From NCBI GenBank assembly GCA_963725155.1, contig CAVRXU010000008.1, positions 558,001 to 622,000 of the forward strand: 64,000 nucleotides of DNA. Reading direction: 5' to 3'. The stretch is from DATDAH01 sp963725155. Its GTDB lineage: Bacteria; Actinomycetota; Acidimicrobiia; Acidimicrobiales; DATDAH01. Made by a program: the position numbers and the translations under genes. This document shows, one piece after another, positions 42,756 to 50,602 of the stretch (position 1 is its first letter; the number at the start of each line of letters is the position of its first letter). Below the pieces are notes generated by a model. That model saw only the letters and a list, made by a program, of their open reading frames with translations. It made no database searches and was not told the origin of the DNA.

Positions 42756-43307
42756 ATGGCCAAGCTGATGTACACGGCGATCACCTCCCTGGACGGCTAC
42801 ATCGAGGACGAGGACGGCAGCTTCGACTGGTCGGCACCGGACGAGGATGTGCACGCCTTCGTCAACGATCTCGAGCGGCCGATCGGCACCTATCTGTTGG
42901 GACGACGGCTGTACGAGACGATGGTCTACTGGGAGACGCCACCGGCCGACTCGCCCCCGGTCGCGCTGGACTACGCGCGGGTCTGGCGGTCCGCCGACAA
43001 GGTTGTGTACTCCACGACCCTGCGGGAGACGGCCAGCGGCCGGACCCGGATCGAGCGCACCTTCGACCCCGACGCCGTTCGCGCCGTGAAGGAAGCGGCC
43101 GGCGCAGACCTCAGCGTCGGCGGCGCCGACCTGGCCGCCGACGCGTTCCGGGCCGGCCTGGTCGACGAGGTCCGGCTGTTCCTCAACCCCGTCATTGTCG
43201 GCGGTGGCAAGCGGGCGCTGCCCGATGGCGTGCGTCTCGACCTCGAGCTGCGCAACGAGCACCGGTTCGCCAACGGCGTCATCTACCTCCGCTATGCCGC
43301 TCGCTGA
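42756..43307 (+). CDS. Dihydrofolate reductase/RibD C-terminal family protein (second copy)
   Basis: A 183-residue single-domain protein with the same fold as the gene at 41979 but clearly diverged: MAKLMYTAITSLDGYIEDED, TYLLGRRLYETMVYWE, LSVGGADLAADAFRAGLVDE, LFLNPVIVGGGKRALP. The ATG follows GAGAGGG. The 174-bp gap before it contains a short open frame without recognisable content. Probably an NADPH-dependent reductase; substrate unknown. Confidence 0.92.
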   Translation: MAKLMYTAITSLDGYIEDEDGSFDWSAPDEDVHAFVNDLERPIGTYLLGRRLYETMVYWETPPADSPPVALDYARVWRSADKVVYSTTLRETASGRTRIERTFDPDAVRAVKEAAGADLSVGGADLAADAFRAGLVDEVRLFLNPVIVGGGKRALPDGVRLDLELRNEHRFANGVIYLRYAAR

Positions 43308-43314
43308 GTCGTCC

Positions 43315-43320
43315 TACGCT
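43315..43320 (+). promoter_or_regulatory. -10 box TACGCT of a leaderless promoter
   Basis: TACGCT ends 6 nt before the ATG at 43327 and selects that start within a longer open frame. Confidence 0.5.
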
Positions 43321-43326
43321 TCGGCG

Positions 43327-43782
43327 ATGGCGGCCTGTTCGTGCTGTGGCAAGGAGCGGGAGCACGTGGCGGCGCTCGGGTGCCACCCCGAGGTGGCCAT
43401 CTGCGGCGGCTGCATCGCCTGGCTCCGGTCGTCGCTCCCGCGGTCCGTCGAGTCGACGCCCATCCTGGCGGTCGCCGACCTCGACGAGGCCGAGGCGTTC
43501 TGGGCCGCCGTCGACCAGGACGTCCGCCGGTGGGAGGGGGGCGGCTACGCCTTCGTCGGCACTGACGAGTCCGTGGTGGACCTGGGCGAGGAGGACGAGG
43601 CGGCGGCGGGGGGCGGCGCCTGTTACCTGCAGGTGGGCGATGTCGACCTCTGGCACTCGGGCTGGACGGCGGCCGGCTTCGAGCCGGGTGCCATCGAGGT
43701 CATGCCGTGGGGCATGCGGGAGTTCCGCATCGCCGACCCGTGGAGCAACACCATCCGCGTCGGCCAGCCCGCGCCGGATTGA
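43327..43782 (+). CDS. ClpX-type zinc finger fused to a VOC domain
   Basis: A 151-residue protein. Residues 1-36 read like the N-terminal zinc domain of ClpX: CSCCGKEREHVAAL then VAICGGCIAWLRSS, i.e. two CxxC-type pairs about 20 residues apart. From residue ~42 (STPILAVADLDEAEAFWAAV) a glyoxalase/bleomycin-resistance-like VOC domain follows, ending MREFRIADPWSNTIRVGQP. The zinc domain of ClpX recognises adaptors and substrates; here it could target the VOC enzyme or sense zinc/redox state. The frame is open upstream, but the -10 box and zinc finger set the start at 43327. Confidence 0.8.
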   Translation: MAACSCCGKEREHVAALGCHPEVAICGGCIAWLRSSLPRSVESTPILAVADLDEAEAFWAAVDQDVRRWEGGGYAFVGTDESVVDLGEEDEAAAGGGACYLQVGDVDLWHSGWTAAGFEPGAIEVMPWGMREFRIADPWSNTIRVGQPAPD

Positions 43783-43787
43783 TCCTT

Positions 43788-43812
43788 CTGGGACCTGGAT
43801 CTCGAGTCCCAG
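43788..43812 (+). terminator. Short hairpin after the zinc-finger VOC gene
   Basis: 7-bp arms CTGGGAC and GTCCCAG around 11 bp, starting 5 bp after the stop codon. No T-run. Weak candidate terminator. Confidence 0.35.
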
Positions 43813-43838
43813 CCCGAGCGCCCGGTCCCAGGACGTCG

Positions 43839-44402
43839 GTGGTGCCGGCGCCAGACCCGCTCTACGGTCGGGCGATCGACCTCCGCCCCGCCACTCCCGA
43901 CGACCTCGACGTCCTCGCCGACATCTGGCGCGACGCGTGGCGGGACGGTCACGCCGGCCACGTACCCGACGAGCTGGTGGAGCTCCGCACCCCCGGCGAC
44001 TTCCGCCGCCGCCTGCCTGAGCGGGTCGAGCGCACGACCGTCGCCGTGCTCGACGGCGAGGTCGTCGGCTTCGTGACGGTCACCGGCGACGAGCTGGAGC
44101 AGCTCTTCGTCGCCGACCGCGCCCGTGGCACCGGAACGGCCGCCGCGCTCATCGACCACGGCGAGCAGCAGATCGCCCGCGACCACGACCGCGCGTGGCT
44201 GGCCGTCGTCGCCGGCAACGCCCGGGCTCGCCGCTTCTACGAGCGCCAGGGCTGGGTCGACCACGGCGGGTTCGCCTACCGCGCGGACGGCATCACCGTC
44301 CCCTGCCTCCGCTACGAGAAGCCGGTCGGCCAACACCCGTTGGAGGCCCGCAGTCACGGAAACCGTGACTCATTGCCTCCAAAGCAGGAGGACATCGCGT
44401 GA
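43839..44402 (+). CDS. GNAT family N-acetyltransferase
   Basis: A GNAT acetyltransferase of about 187 residues. Core motifs: AIDLRPATPDDLDVLADIWR, then VVGFVTVTGDELEQLFVADR (beta4), ARGTGTAAALIDHGEQ (motif A, CoA pyrophosphate) and GNARARRFYERQGWVDHG (motif B). GTG 43839 has AGGA 5 nt upstream; alternatively a TACGGT box 6 nt before an ATC at 43875 would start exactly at the domain. The last ~20 residues are encoded by a palindromic repeat (44340-44382), so the tail is probably not functional. The stop overlaps the SDR start (GTGA). Confidence 0.85.
   Translation: MVPAPDPLYGRAIDLRPATPDDLDVLADIWRDAWRDGHAGHVPDELVELRTPGDFRRRLPERVERTTVAVLDGEVVGFVTVTGDELEQLFVADRARGTGTAAALIDHGEQQIARDHDRAWLAVVAGNARARRFYERQGWVDHGGFAYRADGITVPCLRYEKPVGQHPLEARSHGNRDSLPPKQEDIA
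44340..44382. repeat. Palindromic repeat, family 2 (copy F)
   Basis: Outer arms TTGGAGGC (44340-44347) and GCCTCCAA (44375-44382) enclose a second perfect hairpin, AGTCACGG AAA CCGTGACT. The outer arms are the same as in the element at 7558-7604. It encodes the C-terminal tail of the GNAT gene and ends 17 bp before the SDR start. Confidence 0.65.
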
Positions 44403-45310
44403 CCGCGCCGCTGGAGGGCAAGGTCGCTCTCGTCGCGGGCGGGACCCGGGGCGCCGGTCGGGGCATCGCCGTCGAGCTCGGCGCCGCGGGCGCCATCGTC
44501 TACGTCACCGGCCGCACGACCCGCGAGCAGCGGTCGGAGATGGACCGGCCCGAGACCATCGAGGAGACGGCCAAGCTGGTCGACGAGGCGGGGGGCACGG
44601 GCATCGCCGTGCCGGTCGACCACCTCGAGCCCGACCAGGTGCAGGCCCTCGTCGCCCGCATCGACGAGGAGCAGGGCGGGCTGCACATCCTCGTCAACGA
44701 CATCTGGGGCGGTAGCGAACCCGAGTGGGACAAGACCGTGTGGGAGTCGGACCTCGAGGTCGGGTTGCGCACCTTGCGCCTGGGCGTCGACACCCACGCC
44801 ATCACCAGCCACTTCGCGTTGCCCCTGCTCATCCGCCGGCCGGGCGGCCTGGTGGTCGAGGTGAACGACGGCACCGACGACTACAACGCCGATCACTACC
44901 GGGTGTCGTTCTTCTACGACCTGGCCAAGTCCGCCGTCGGGCGCATGGCCTGGGCCCTCGGCCACGAGCTGGCCCCGCACGGGGGCACCGCCGTGTCGGT
45001 CACGCCGGGATGGCTGCGCTCCGAGGCGATGCTCGAGGCGTTCGGCGTCACCGAGGAGACCTGGATGGACGCCACCGAGCGCATCGCCCACTTCGCCATC
45101 GCCGAGTCACCCCGATACGTCGGCCGGGCCGTGGCCGCTCTGGCCGCGGACCCCGACGTCGACCGGTGGAACCAGCAGTCGCTGTCCAGCGGACAGCTGG
45201 CCAAGGTCTACGGCTTCACCGACCTCGACGGCAGCCAGCCCGACGCCTGGACCTACCTGGTCGAGGTCCAGGACGCAGGCCTGCCGGCCGACGTCACGGG
45301 CTACCGCTGA
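44399..45310 (+). CDS. Short-chain dehydrogenase/reductase (SDR)
   Basis: A 303-residue SDR with the NAD(P) motif GGTRGAGRGIAVELGAAGA, then GLHILVNDIWGGSEPEWDKT and the catalytic Tyr-x3-Lys in SFFYDLAKSAVGRMAWAL. The subsequent HGGTAVSVTPGWLRSEAM matches oxidoreductases of the SDR family. GTG follows AGGAGG and overlaps the GNAT stop. The C-terminal region (LAKVYGFTDLDGSQPDAW) resembles a group of actinobacterial SDRs of unknown substrate. Confidence 0.92.
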   Translation: MTAPLEGKVALVAGGTRGAGRGIAVELGAAGAIVYVTGRTTREQRSEMDRPETIEETAKLVDEAGGTGIAVPVDHLEPDQVQALVARIDEEQGGLHILVNDIWGGSEPEWDKTVWESDLEVGLRTLRLGVDTHAITSHFALPLLIRRPGGLVVEVNDGTDDYNADHYRVSFFYDLAKSAVGRMAWALGHELAPHGGTAVSVTPGWLRSEAMLEAFGVTEETWMDATERIAHFAIAESPRYVGRAVAALAADPDVDRWNQQSLSSGQLAKVYGFTDLDGSQPDAWTYLVEVQDAGLPADVTGYR

Positions 45311-45313
45311 GCG

Positions 45314-45733
45314 GTGGGCGACTACTCGGACCCGCCCGAGGCCATCGTGGCCAAGGTGCGGGCCATCTGCCTGGCCCTGCCTGACGCCTACGAGGAGAAG
45401 GCGTGGGCCGGAACCCGCTGGATGGTGCGCAAGAAGACGTTCGCCCACGTTCTCGCCATCGACAAGGAGTCGCCGCCCGTCCTGGCCAAGGCCTACGAGA
45501 AGACCGGATCGGCCACGGTCGTCACCTTCAGGTCCGGGGGCGAGGAGTTGGAGATGTTGCGCCACGCCGGCCACCCCTTCTTCTACGCCGGGTGGGGTCG
45601 GGACGTCATCGGCCTGGTCCTGGACGACGACACGGACTGGGACGAGGTGACCGAGCTGATGACCGAGAGCTACTGCGTCATGGCCCCGCAGAAGCTGGTC
45701 GACCTGCTCGACCTCCCGCCGCCGGTCGACTGA
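45314..45733 (+). CDS. MmcQ/YjbR family protein
   Basis: A 139-residue protein of the MmcQ/YjbR fold (a DNA-binding-like fold of unknown role): VRAICLALPDAYEEKAWAGT, RWMVRKKTFAHVLAIDKES, MLRHAGHPFFYAGWGRDVIG, TESYCVMAPQKLVDLL. GTG start 3 nt after the SDR stop; likely the last gene of that operon. The next gene fragment converges onto it with no gap. Confidence 0.88.
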   Translation: MGDYSDPPEAIVAKVRAICLALPDAYEEKAWAGTRWMVRKKTFAHVLAIDKESPPVLAKAYEKTGSATVVTFRSGGEELEMLRHAGHPFFYAGWGRDVIGLVLDDDTDWDEVTELMTESYCVMAPQKLVDLLDLPPPVD

Positions 45734-45847
45734 CTAGCGGACGGTGGCCTCAGCCATCTCGCCCAACACGAGGGCATGGCAGGGCCCGGGCTGGGGGCAC
45801 CAGCAGGCCAGGGTGGCGCCGGCCAGCGGCGCGACTGCAAAGCTGAG
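45734..45847 (-). pseudogene. C-terminal remnant of a DUF4326 protein
   Basis: Minus-strand codons ending in TAG at 45734 read LAGATLACWCPQPGPCHALV then LGEMAEATVR. The pattern ACWCPxxxPCHAxVLxEMA is the C-terminal hallmark of DUF4326, whose members normally have 100 or more residues. Upstream the frame runs into the opposite strand of the dienelactone hydrolase gene, with no start codon or N-terminal half, so about two thirds of the gene is gone. It fills the gap between MmcQ and the hydrolase. Confidence 0.6.
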
Positions 45848-45880
45848 GCCGACGTCAGCACCGAGGACGGGGGACGACCG

Positions 45881-46609
45881 ATGATGGAGCAGACCGAGAC
45901 GTTGGTGACCAAGGACGGCCCGATGGGCGTGCACATCGTGCGCCCGGACGGGGACGGGCCCTTCCCGGTCGTCGTCTACTTCCACCACGGGCCGGGCCTG
46001 GATGACGGGTCGAAGGAGTCGATGGCCCGGATCGCGGATGCCGGCTACTACGTGATCAGCCACGACCGCTACCACCGGGAGCAGCCGTGGCTGGTCGTCG
46101 AGCGGGGCAAGACCGACGACAAGACGATGGAGCGCTTCTGGGAGATCCTCATGGGGACGACCGACGAGATGGTGGCCTCCGACCTCGACGCCGTGCTGGC
46201 CTACCTCGACGGCGATCCCGCCGCCCGGGAGGCGCCCATGGGCGCCATCGGCTTCTGCATCGGCGGCCGGTCCGTGCTGCGCACCATTGCCGACCACGCC
46301 GACCGGTTCCGGGCCGGCGTCGGCTTCCACCCGTCGTACACCGTGACCGATGAGGACGACTCGCCGCACCTGGCCGTCCCCGCGTTCACGGGCTCGATCT
46401 ACCTGGGCTATGGCGCCGACGACACGATGCAGTCCCCCGAGTCCCAGCAGGCCCTCATCGACATGGTCGAGGCCCATCCCCACGGCGAGGTCGAGATCCA
46501 CGAAGGCGCCAACCACGGCTACTCCGTCCCCGGCCGGGCGTACCACGATCCCGCCGCCGACCGCTCCTACGAGCGGGCCCTCGCGCTGTTCGACGAAGAG
46601 CTGCGCTGA
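45881..46609 (+). CDS. Dienelactone hydrolase family protein
   Basis: A 242-residue alpha/beta hydrolase from ATG 45881 (or the adjacent ATG 45884). The nucleophile is Cys in GFCIGGRSV, the catalytic acid is in GYGADDTMQS, and the His in EGANHGYSVPGRAY; this Cys-Asp-His triad is typical of dienelactone hydrolases. It opens with METLVTKDGPMGVHIV-like strands and FPVVVYFHHGPGLDDGS. Likely hydrolyses a lactone or ester from aromatic breakdown. A hairpin follows the stop. Confidence 0.9.
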   Translation: MMEQTETLVTKDGPMGVHIVRPDGDGPFPVVVYFHHGPGLDDGSKESMARIADAGYYVISHDRYHREQPWLVVERGKTDDKTMERFWEILMGTTDEMVASDLDAVLAYLDGDPAAREAPMGAIGFCIGGRSVLRTIADHADRFRAGVGFHPSYTVTDEDDSPHLAVPAFTGSIYLGYGADDTMQSPESQQALIDMVEAHPHGEVEIHEGANHGYSVPGRAYHDPAADRSYERALALFDEELR

Positions 46610-46649
46610 GCCAAACCACCCGACGACTGCTGAGCCGACGGCGTGGAGT

Positions 46650-46673
46650 GACCGGTCAGGGCCTTGACCGGTC
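46650..46673. repeat. Hairpin of two GACCGGTC palindromes
   Basis: GACCGGTCAGG and CCTTGACCGGTC form a hairpin of about 10 bp; each GACCGGTC is itself a perfect palindrome. It lies between the dienelactone hydrolase and the ABM-like gene and could be a terminator or a repressor site. Confidence 0.45.
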
Positions 46674-46728
46674 GGCGTCTCGGGAGGACGCTGGCCGGGC
46701 CAGAAGCGCCCGACAGAGGGGGAAGGCG

Positions 46729-47325
46729 ATGTTCGCTCAGATCATCGAAGGCAAGGCCAGCAGCCCAGAGGCCATGGCCGCCGCGGGTGAGGCCTGGGAA
46801 GCCCAGGTCCGTCCCGTGGCCGAGGGCTTCCTCGGCAGCACCGGCGGGGTCGCCGCCGACGGGACCGCCATCCTGGTCGCCCGGTTCGCCGACCGGGCTG
46901 CCGCGGAGGCCAACAACGCCCGGCCGGAGCAGTCCGCCTGGTTCGAGGCCCACGGCTCGACGATGTTCGACGGGCCGCCGACCTTCACCGAGAGCGAAGA
47001 TGTCGACGAGTTCCTCGGCGGCGGGTCCGACTACGCCGGGTTCGTGCAGATCACCCAGGGCCGGATCGCGGACCGGGAGGCCCTGGCCGACTTCGAGGCG
47101 AGAACCACGAAGCTGCTGATGGCCGCTCGACCCGACCTGATGGGCGGCCTCCGCGTCTGGCACGACGACAACCGCTACACCGAGGTCAACTACTTCACCT
47201 CGGAGAACGAGGCCCGGGCCAACGAGGCCCGCATGGGCGAGACCATGGCCGACGACTTCGAGGAGTACATGGACCTCGTCAAGGTCGACCGTTGGATCGA
47301 CCTGACCGACCCCGTCCTGCAATGA
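46729..47325 (+). CDS. Two-domain antibiotic-biosynthesis-monooxygenase-like protein
   Basis: A 198-residue protein made of two dimeric alpha/beta barrel halves: MFAQIIEGKASSPEAMAAAG to about residue 95, and YAGFVQITQGRIADREALAD to the end. The halves align in the strand-helix-strand pattern FxxIxxGKxxxxEAM. The ATG follows GAGGGGGAAGG. The fold is used by monooxygenases, heme-degrading enzymes and stress proteins; no catalytic residue stands out. Confidence 0.85.
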   Translation: MFAQIIEGKASSPEAMAAAGEAWEAQVRPVAEGFLGSTGGVAADGTAILVARFADRAAAEANNARPEQSAWFEAHGSTMFDGPPTFTESEDVDEFLGGGSDYAGFVQITQGRIADREALADFEARTTKLLMAARPDLMGGLRVWHDDNRYTEVNYFTSENEARANEARMGETMADDFEEYMDLVKVDRWIDLTDPVLQ

Positions 47326-47327
47326 CC

Positions 47328-47374
47328 TTCTGGCGGCTGATTCGGCGGCGGTCATGGCGACCAAATCACCACCA
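47328..47374. repeat. Degenerate palindrome, family 1 (copy C)
   Basis: The left arm CTTCTGGCGGCTGATTCGG matches the family arm (GTTCTGGC.CC.GATTCGG), but the right arm is decayed to CCAAATCACC. It begins just after the ABM-like stop, between two converging genes. Confidence 0.45.
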
Positions 47375-47392
47375 CCACCACCCCACGCCCGG

Positions 47393-48730
47393 TCAGCGCT
47401 CCGGGAGCCAGGCCAGGCCGTAGACGTCGATGGTCCCAGCCGCACCGGGATGCCGAGCCAGGACGCGGCCGTCGGCGGCGGAGATCTCGGCGACGCCACC
47501 ATCGCTGGTGACCGCGATGCGGCTCCCGTCCGGCGACCACGCGAGGGCGAATTGGCTGTACTGGCTCGTGAAGATCCGCCTGCCCGCTGGGGCGACGTCG
47601 TCGTAGACGTGCAGCACCTCCGCCCGAACCGGTTCGCCGGGCTCGAACCGGAGGGCCACCAGCTGAGGCCACGCCGGACGGCCGACGGGGGGGCTGGCGA
47701 CGCTCACCGCGAGGGTTCTGCCATCCGGGGACCAAGCCAGGTCCGCGAGCACGGGCGGCTCCCGGTGCTCTCCGTCCGCGGGGTCGGCGGTGTGCACCAG
47801 CTGCGGCTCGCCGCCGTCCCGGCCGAAGATCCAGACCTCGACGCCGCACTCGTCACCGAACGGGTCGCAGTTCGCCGCCTCCTGCCCGCTGGTGCCGACG
47901 GCGAGACGGCTCCCGTCCGGCGACCACGCCAGGCCGGCGAGGGACCGCTCGGCCGTCCCCGTGCCGTCGTGGGTGAAGGCGGCCGAGATGTCCACCGACT
48001 CGCGCACCGTGCCGTCCCACGCGATGACCTGGACCCGCTCGGGACGAACTGGGCCGTGGTCGCAATCGGTGGGCCCGGAACAGGTGGCGTCGAGCACCAG
48101 CGCCGTCACCTCGTCGGGCCCGGGGCCGAAGGCGGTCCCCCAGCAGTTCGAGAACGGGCAGACGATGTTCGCCTCCTCGTCCCCGCCCTCACCCAAGATC
48201 CAGATCCGCGAGCCGAAGATGTACTCGACGTGGAGGAAGGATCCCGTGGCCGGGTCGAAGTCGCTCCAGTCGTAGGGGTCATTCGCGTTCTCCGGCCGCG
48301 GCGGCGCCGTCGCACCCTCCGGCCAACCGTGGCCATCGGCCGTGACGATGCTGCCGGTCGACGGCGTGTCGGTCAGCGGCGGCGTGGTCGTCGTGGGGAC
48401 CACGTCGACGGGACCGTCGCGGTCTTCGCCGTCGCCGACGATGCGGAGCAGCGCGACGGCGGCCACGACCAGCACCACGGCGGCAGCGGCAGCCAGCCAC
48501 CGGGCGGAACGGGCCCGCTGGGGCGTTCCCAGCCGACGCCGATCGTCCTCGACCGCGGGCTGGTCAGGGTCGGCCAGGCGGACGAGCGGAACCTCTTCCG
48601 GCAGATCCTGATCGGCAACGACACCGGTCCTGTTCGTAGGGGAGGCGAGCCGGCCGAGCAGCTCTCGTTCCAGTCGGTCGGCGAACGCGGGGTCGGGCTC
48701 GGCCCGGTAGGTGTGCACGTCGTCAGTCAT
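47393..48730 (-). CDS. Membrane-anchored PD40/WD40-like beta-propeller protein (possible ECF anti-sigma partner)
   Basis: A 445-residue protein. Residues 1-76 are cytoplasmic and charged (start MTDDVHTYRAEPDPAFADRL); a membrane helix spans about 77-98 (WLAAAAAVVLVVAAVALLRI); the rest is outside the cell: a Thr/Pro linker, then a beta-propeller with repeated LAWSPDGSRLAV, LAWSPDGRTLAV and LAWSPDGSRIAV (PD40 blades). The start overlaps the upstream ECF sigma gene by 8 bp. That layout is the usual sigma/anti-sigma arrangement: a cytoplasmic tail to hold sigma and an outer sensor. No classical zinc anti-sigma motif is seen, so the anti-sigma role is inferred from context. Confidence 0.85.
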   Translation of the reverse strand: MTDDVHTYRAEPDPAFADRLERELLGRLASPTNRTGVVADQDLPEEVPLVRLADPDQPAVEDDRRRLGTPQRARSARWLAAAAAVVLVVAAVALLRIVGDGEDRDGPVDVVPTTTTPPLTDTPSTGSIVTADGHGWPEGATAPPRPENANDPYDWSDFDPATGSFLHVEYIFGSRIWILGEGGDEEANIVCPFSNCWGTAFGPGPDEVTALVLDATCSGPTDCDHGPVRPERVQVIAWDGTVRESVDISAAFTHDGTGTAERSLAGLAWSPDGSRLAVGTSGQEAANCDPFGDECGVEVWIFGRDGGEPQLVHTADPADGEHREPPVLADLAWSPDGRTLAVSVASPPVGRPAWPQLVALRFEPGEPVRAEVLHVYDDVAPAGRRIFTSQYSQFALAWSPDGSRIAVTSDGGVAEISAADGRVLARHPGAAGTIDVYGLAWLPER

Positions 48731-49205
48731 GGGAAGGGCTCCGGTGAAGTTGACGGAGCTCGGCCCTCGCGCGAGCGAGGAGCGAGTTCGTTGCCGTCAC
48801 GTCACGGCCGATGGCGGCCGCGACTTCGGGAACCGGGAGATCGTCCACGTAGCGCAGCACCAGGACGGCACGGTGCAGCGGGCGGACGTCCGCGAGGTGG
48901 TCGAGAACCTCCGAGCTCGTGGCCTCGCCTTGGTCGTCGTCGACCCGCCGGAGGAGCGCCAGCTTCCTCACCCCGAGCTGCTGCCGGCGGGCGTCGTCGA
49001 TGAACCTCGACCGGGCCACCGTGATCAGCCACCGGATGTCGGCCCGCTCGTGATGCCCTGATCGCAGCTCGTCCACCAGGCGCAGCCACACGTCCTGGGT
49101 GAGATCCTCGGCCATCGCCTTGTCGCCCGCACAAAGGCGCAGCAGGTAGCCGTACACCGACGGGAGGTGCGCCCGGTAGAACGCCCGGAACTCCTCCGAC
49201 GACAT
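48723..49205 (-). CDS. ECF RNA polymerase sigma factor
   Basis: About 160 residues from ATG 49203-49205, preceded by CAGGGGGCG. Region 2: FRAFYRAHLPSVYGYLLRLC, then AEDLTQDVWLRLVDEL and DIRWLITVARSRFIDDARR. Region 4: LRRVDDDQGEATSSEVLDHL, then RYVDDLPVPEVAAAIGRDVT and NSLLARARAELRQL. Two domains and short length are characteristic of ECF factors. It overlaps the propeller gene by 8 bp, so the two are co-translated and likely act as a signal pair. Upstream in-frame codons exist but lie before the family start. Confidence 0.92.
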   Translation of the reverse strand: MSSEEFRAFYRAHLPSVYGYLLRLCAGDKAMAEDLTQDVWLRLVDELRSGHHERADIRWLITVARSRFIDDARRQQLGVRKLALLRRVDDDQGEATSSEVLDHLADVRPLHRAVLVLRYVDDLPVPEVAAAIGRDVTATNSLLARARAELRQLHRSPSHD

Positions 49206-49402
49206 CGCCCCCTGTTCGGACACAGCCCCCCCGGCACTCACACCCCGTTCAACGAGCGGGACAGGACGAAATCGTCGCACGAGGTCGACTGATCACGGGT
49301 CAGGCTCGGCTCAGAGCCTCCACCGGTGGGAATCCAACGTCTTCAGCATGGGAACAGGACCGAACCCAGCGGCCTGCATCCGCGCCCACCGTGCGCCTTC
49401 GA

Positions 49403-49434
49403 GTTCTGTCGACCGCCCGATTAGCCGCCAGAAC
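49403..49434. repeat. Short palindrome, family 1 variant (copy G)
   Basis: Ends GTTCTG and CAGAAC, 32 bp apart; the right arm CCCGATTAGCCGCCAGAAC matches the family-1 arm with few differences while the left arm is truncated. It ends 10 bp from the 3' end of the homogentisate dioxygenase gene. Confidence 0.4.
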
Positions 49435-49443
49435 GCGTGCGGG

Positions 49444-50601
49444 TCAGGACGGGGACCAGCTCCAGGGGTAGTCGGGGTCGCTGGCGGCGCGGGCGGCGTC
49501 GGACACGCCGAGGGGGCGGAAGGTGTCGAGCATGACCGCCAGCTCCTCGGTGCGGTCCTGGTCCACCGAGCGCTCGTAGCTGCCGGGCTGGGGGCCGTGG
49601 ACGAAGCCGGCCGGGTGGTACGAGATGGATCCCACGCCGATGCCCGAGCCCTCTCGGCTCATGAAGTTGCCCCCGGCGTAGAAGAGGACCTCGTCGGAGT
49701 CGGCGTTGGCGTGGTGGTACGGCACCTTCACCGCGTCGGGGTGGAAGTCGTAGGGCCGGGGCACGAACGAACAGATGACGAAGCCGGGCCCGGCGAAGGT
49801 CTGATGCACGGGGGGCGGCTGGTGGATGGCCCCGGCGATGGGCTCGAAGTCGTGGATGGAGAGGGCGTGCGGGTAGAGGCAGCCGTCCCAACCCACGACG
49901 TCGAACGGGTGCCGGGCGTGGACCAGGCGGGACAGGCCGGCCCGGTTGCGGACGAGCACGGCCACGTCGGTGCCGTCGACCAACAACGGCTCGTCGGGGC
50001 CCCGCAGGTCCCGCTCGGAGAACGGCGCGCCTTCCTTCAGTTGGCCCCGGCTCGACAGGTAGCGCTCGGGAAAGCGGACGTGGCCGCCGACCTCGAACAC
50101 CAGCACCTCGAGCCGGTCCCCGCCGAGGACCCATCGGTGGGTCGTCCCCCGGGGGACGACGACATAGTCACCGCGGGCCACGCCGAGCGCACCGAAGCTG
50201 GTTTCCAGCGTGGCCTCGCCGTCGTGGACGTAGACCAGCTCGTCGCCGATGGCGTTGCGGTAGAGGTCGCTGTCCTCGGTGGCCACGGCCCAGCAGAGGA
50301 CGACGTCCTGGTTGCCGAGGACGGCCTGACGCCCGAGGACCACGTCGGCGCCCGCCGGCAGCTCGCCCGTGCGGATGTGGCGGGGCGTCAAGGGCAGGTC
50401 GACGGCGAGGGCGGCGGCGTTGGGCTCGTCCACCGTCTCGATGGCGGTCAGGGCGCTGGGCGAGTGGCGGTGGTAGAGCAGGGACGCCTCTTCCGAGAAG
50501 CCCTCCTGGCCCATCAACTCCTCACTGCGCCGCCCTTCGTCGGACACCGCGACCGTGTGGCGCTTGCGGGGCACCTCGCCGACCGAGCGGTAGTACGGCA
50601 T
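49444..50601 (-). CDS. hmgA: Homogentisate 1,2-dioxygenase
   Basis: A 385-residue cupin-type iron enzyme that opens the ring of homogentisate to maleylacetoacetate. Landmarks: MPYYRSVGEVPRKRHTV, GDELVYVHDGEATLETSFGA, HPFDVVGWDGCLYPHALSIH, and the iron-site region YHHANADSDEVLFYAGGNFM followed by SISYHPAGFVHGPQPGSYER. It is somewhat shorter than the ~430-residue human-type enzyme, as in other actinobacteria. It starts 1 nt after the stop of the fumarylacetoacetase gene, so both last steps of tyrosine breakdown are made together. No maleylacetoacetate isomerase gene adjoins. Confidence 0.9.
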   Translation of the reverse strand: MPYYRSVGEVPRKRHTVAVSDEGRRSEELMGQEGFSEEASLLYHRHSPSALTAIETVDEPNAAALAVDLPLTPRHIRTGELPAGADVVLGRQAVLGNQDVVLCWAVATEDSDLYRNAIGDELVYVHDGEATLETSFGALGVARGDYVVVPRGTTHRWVLGGDRLEVLVFEVGGHVRFPERYLSSRGQLKEGAPFSERDLRGPDEPLLVDGTDVAVLVRNRAGLSRLVHARHPFDVVGWDGCLYPHALSIHDFEPIAGAIHQPPPVHQTFAGPGFVICSFVPRPYDFHPDAVKVPYHHANADSDEVLFYAGGNFMSREGSGIGVGSISYHPAGFVHGPQPGSYERSVDQDRTEELAVMLDTFRPLGVSDAARAASDPDYPWSWSPS

Positions 50602-50602
50602 G

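Noticed and set aside
45848..46546. Continuation of the DUF4326 frame as a 270-residue gene
   Set aside because: Beyond the C-terminal motif it is antisense to dienelactone hydrolase and shows no DUF4326 N-terminal features.
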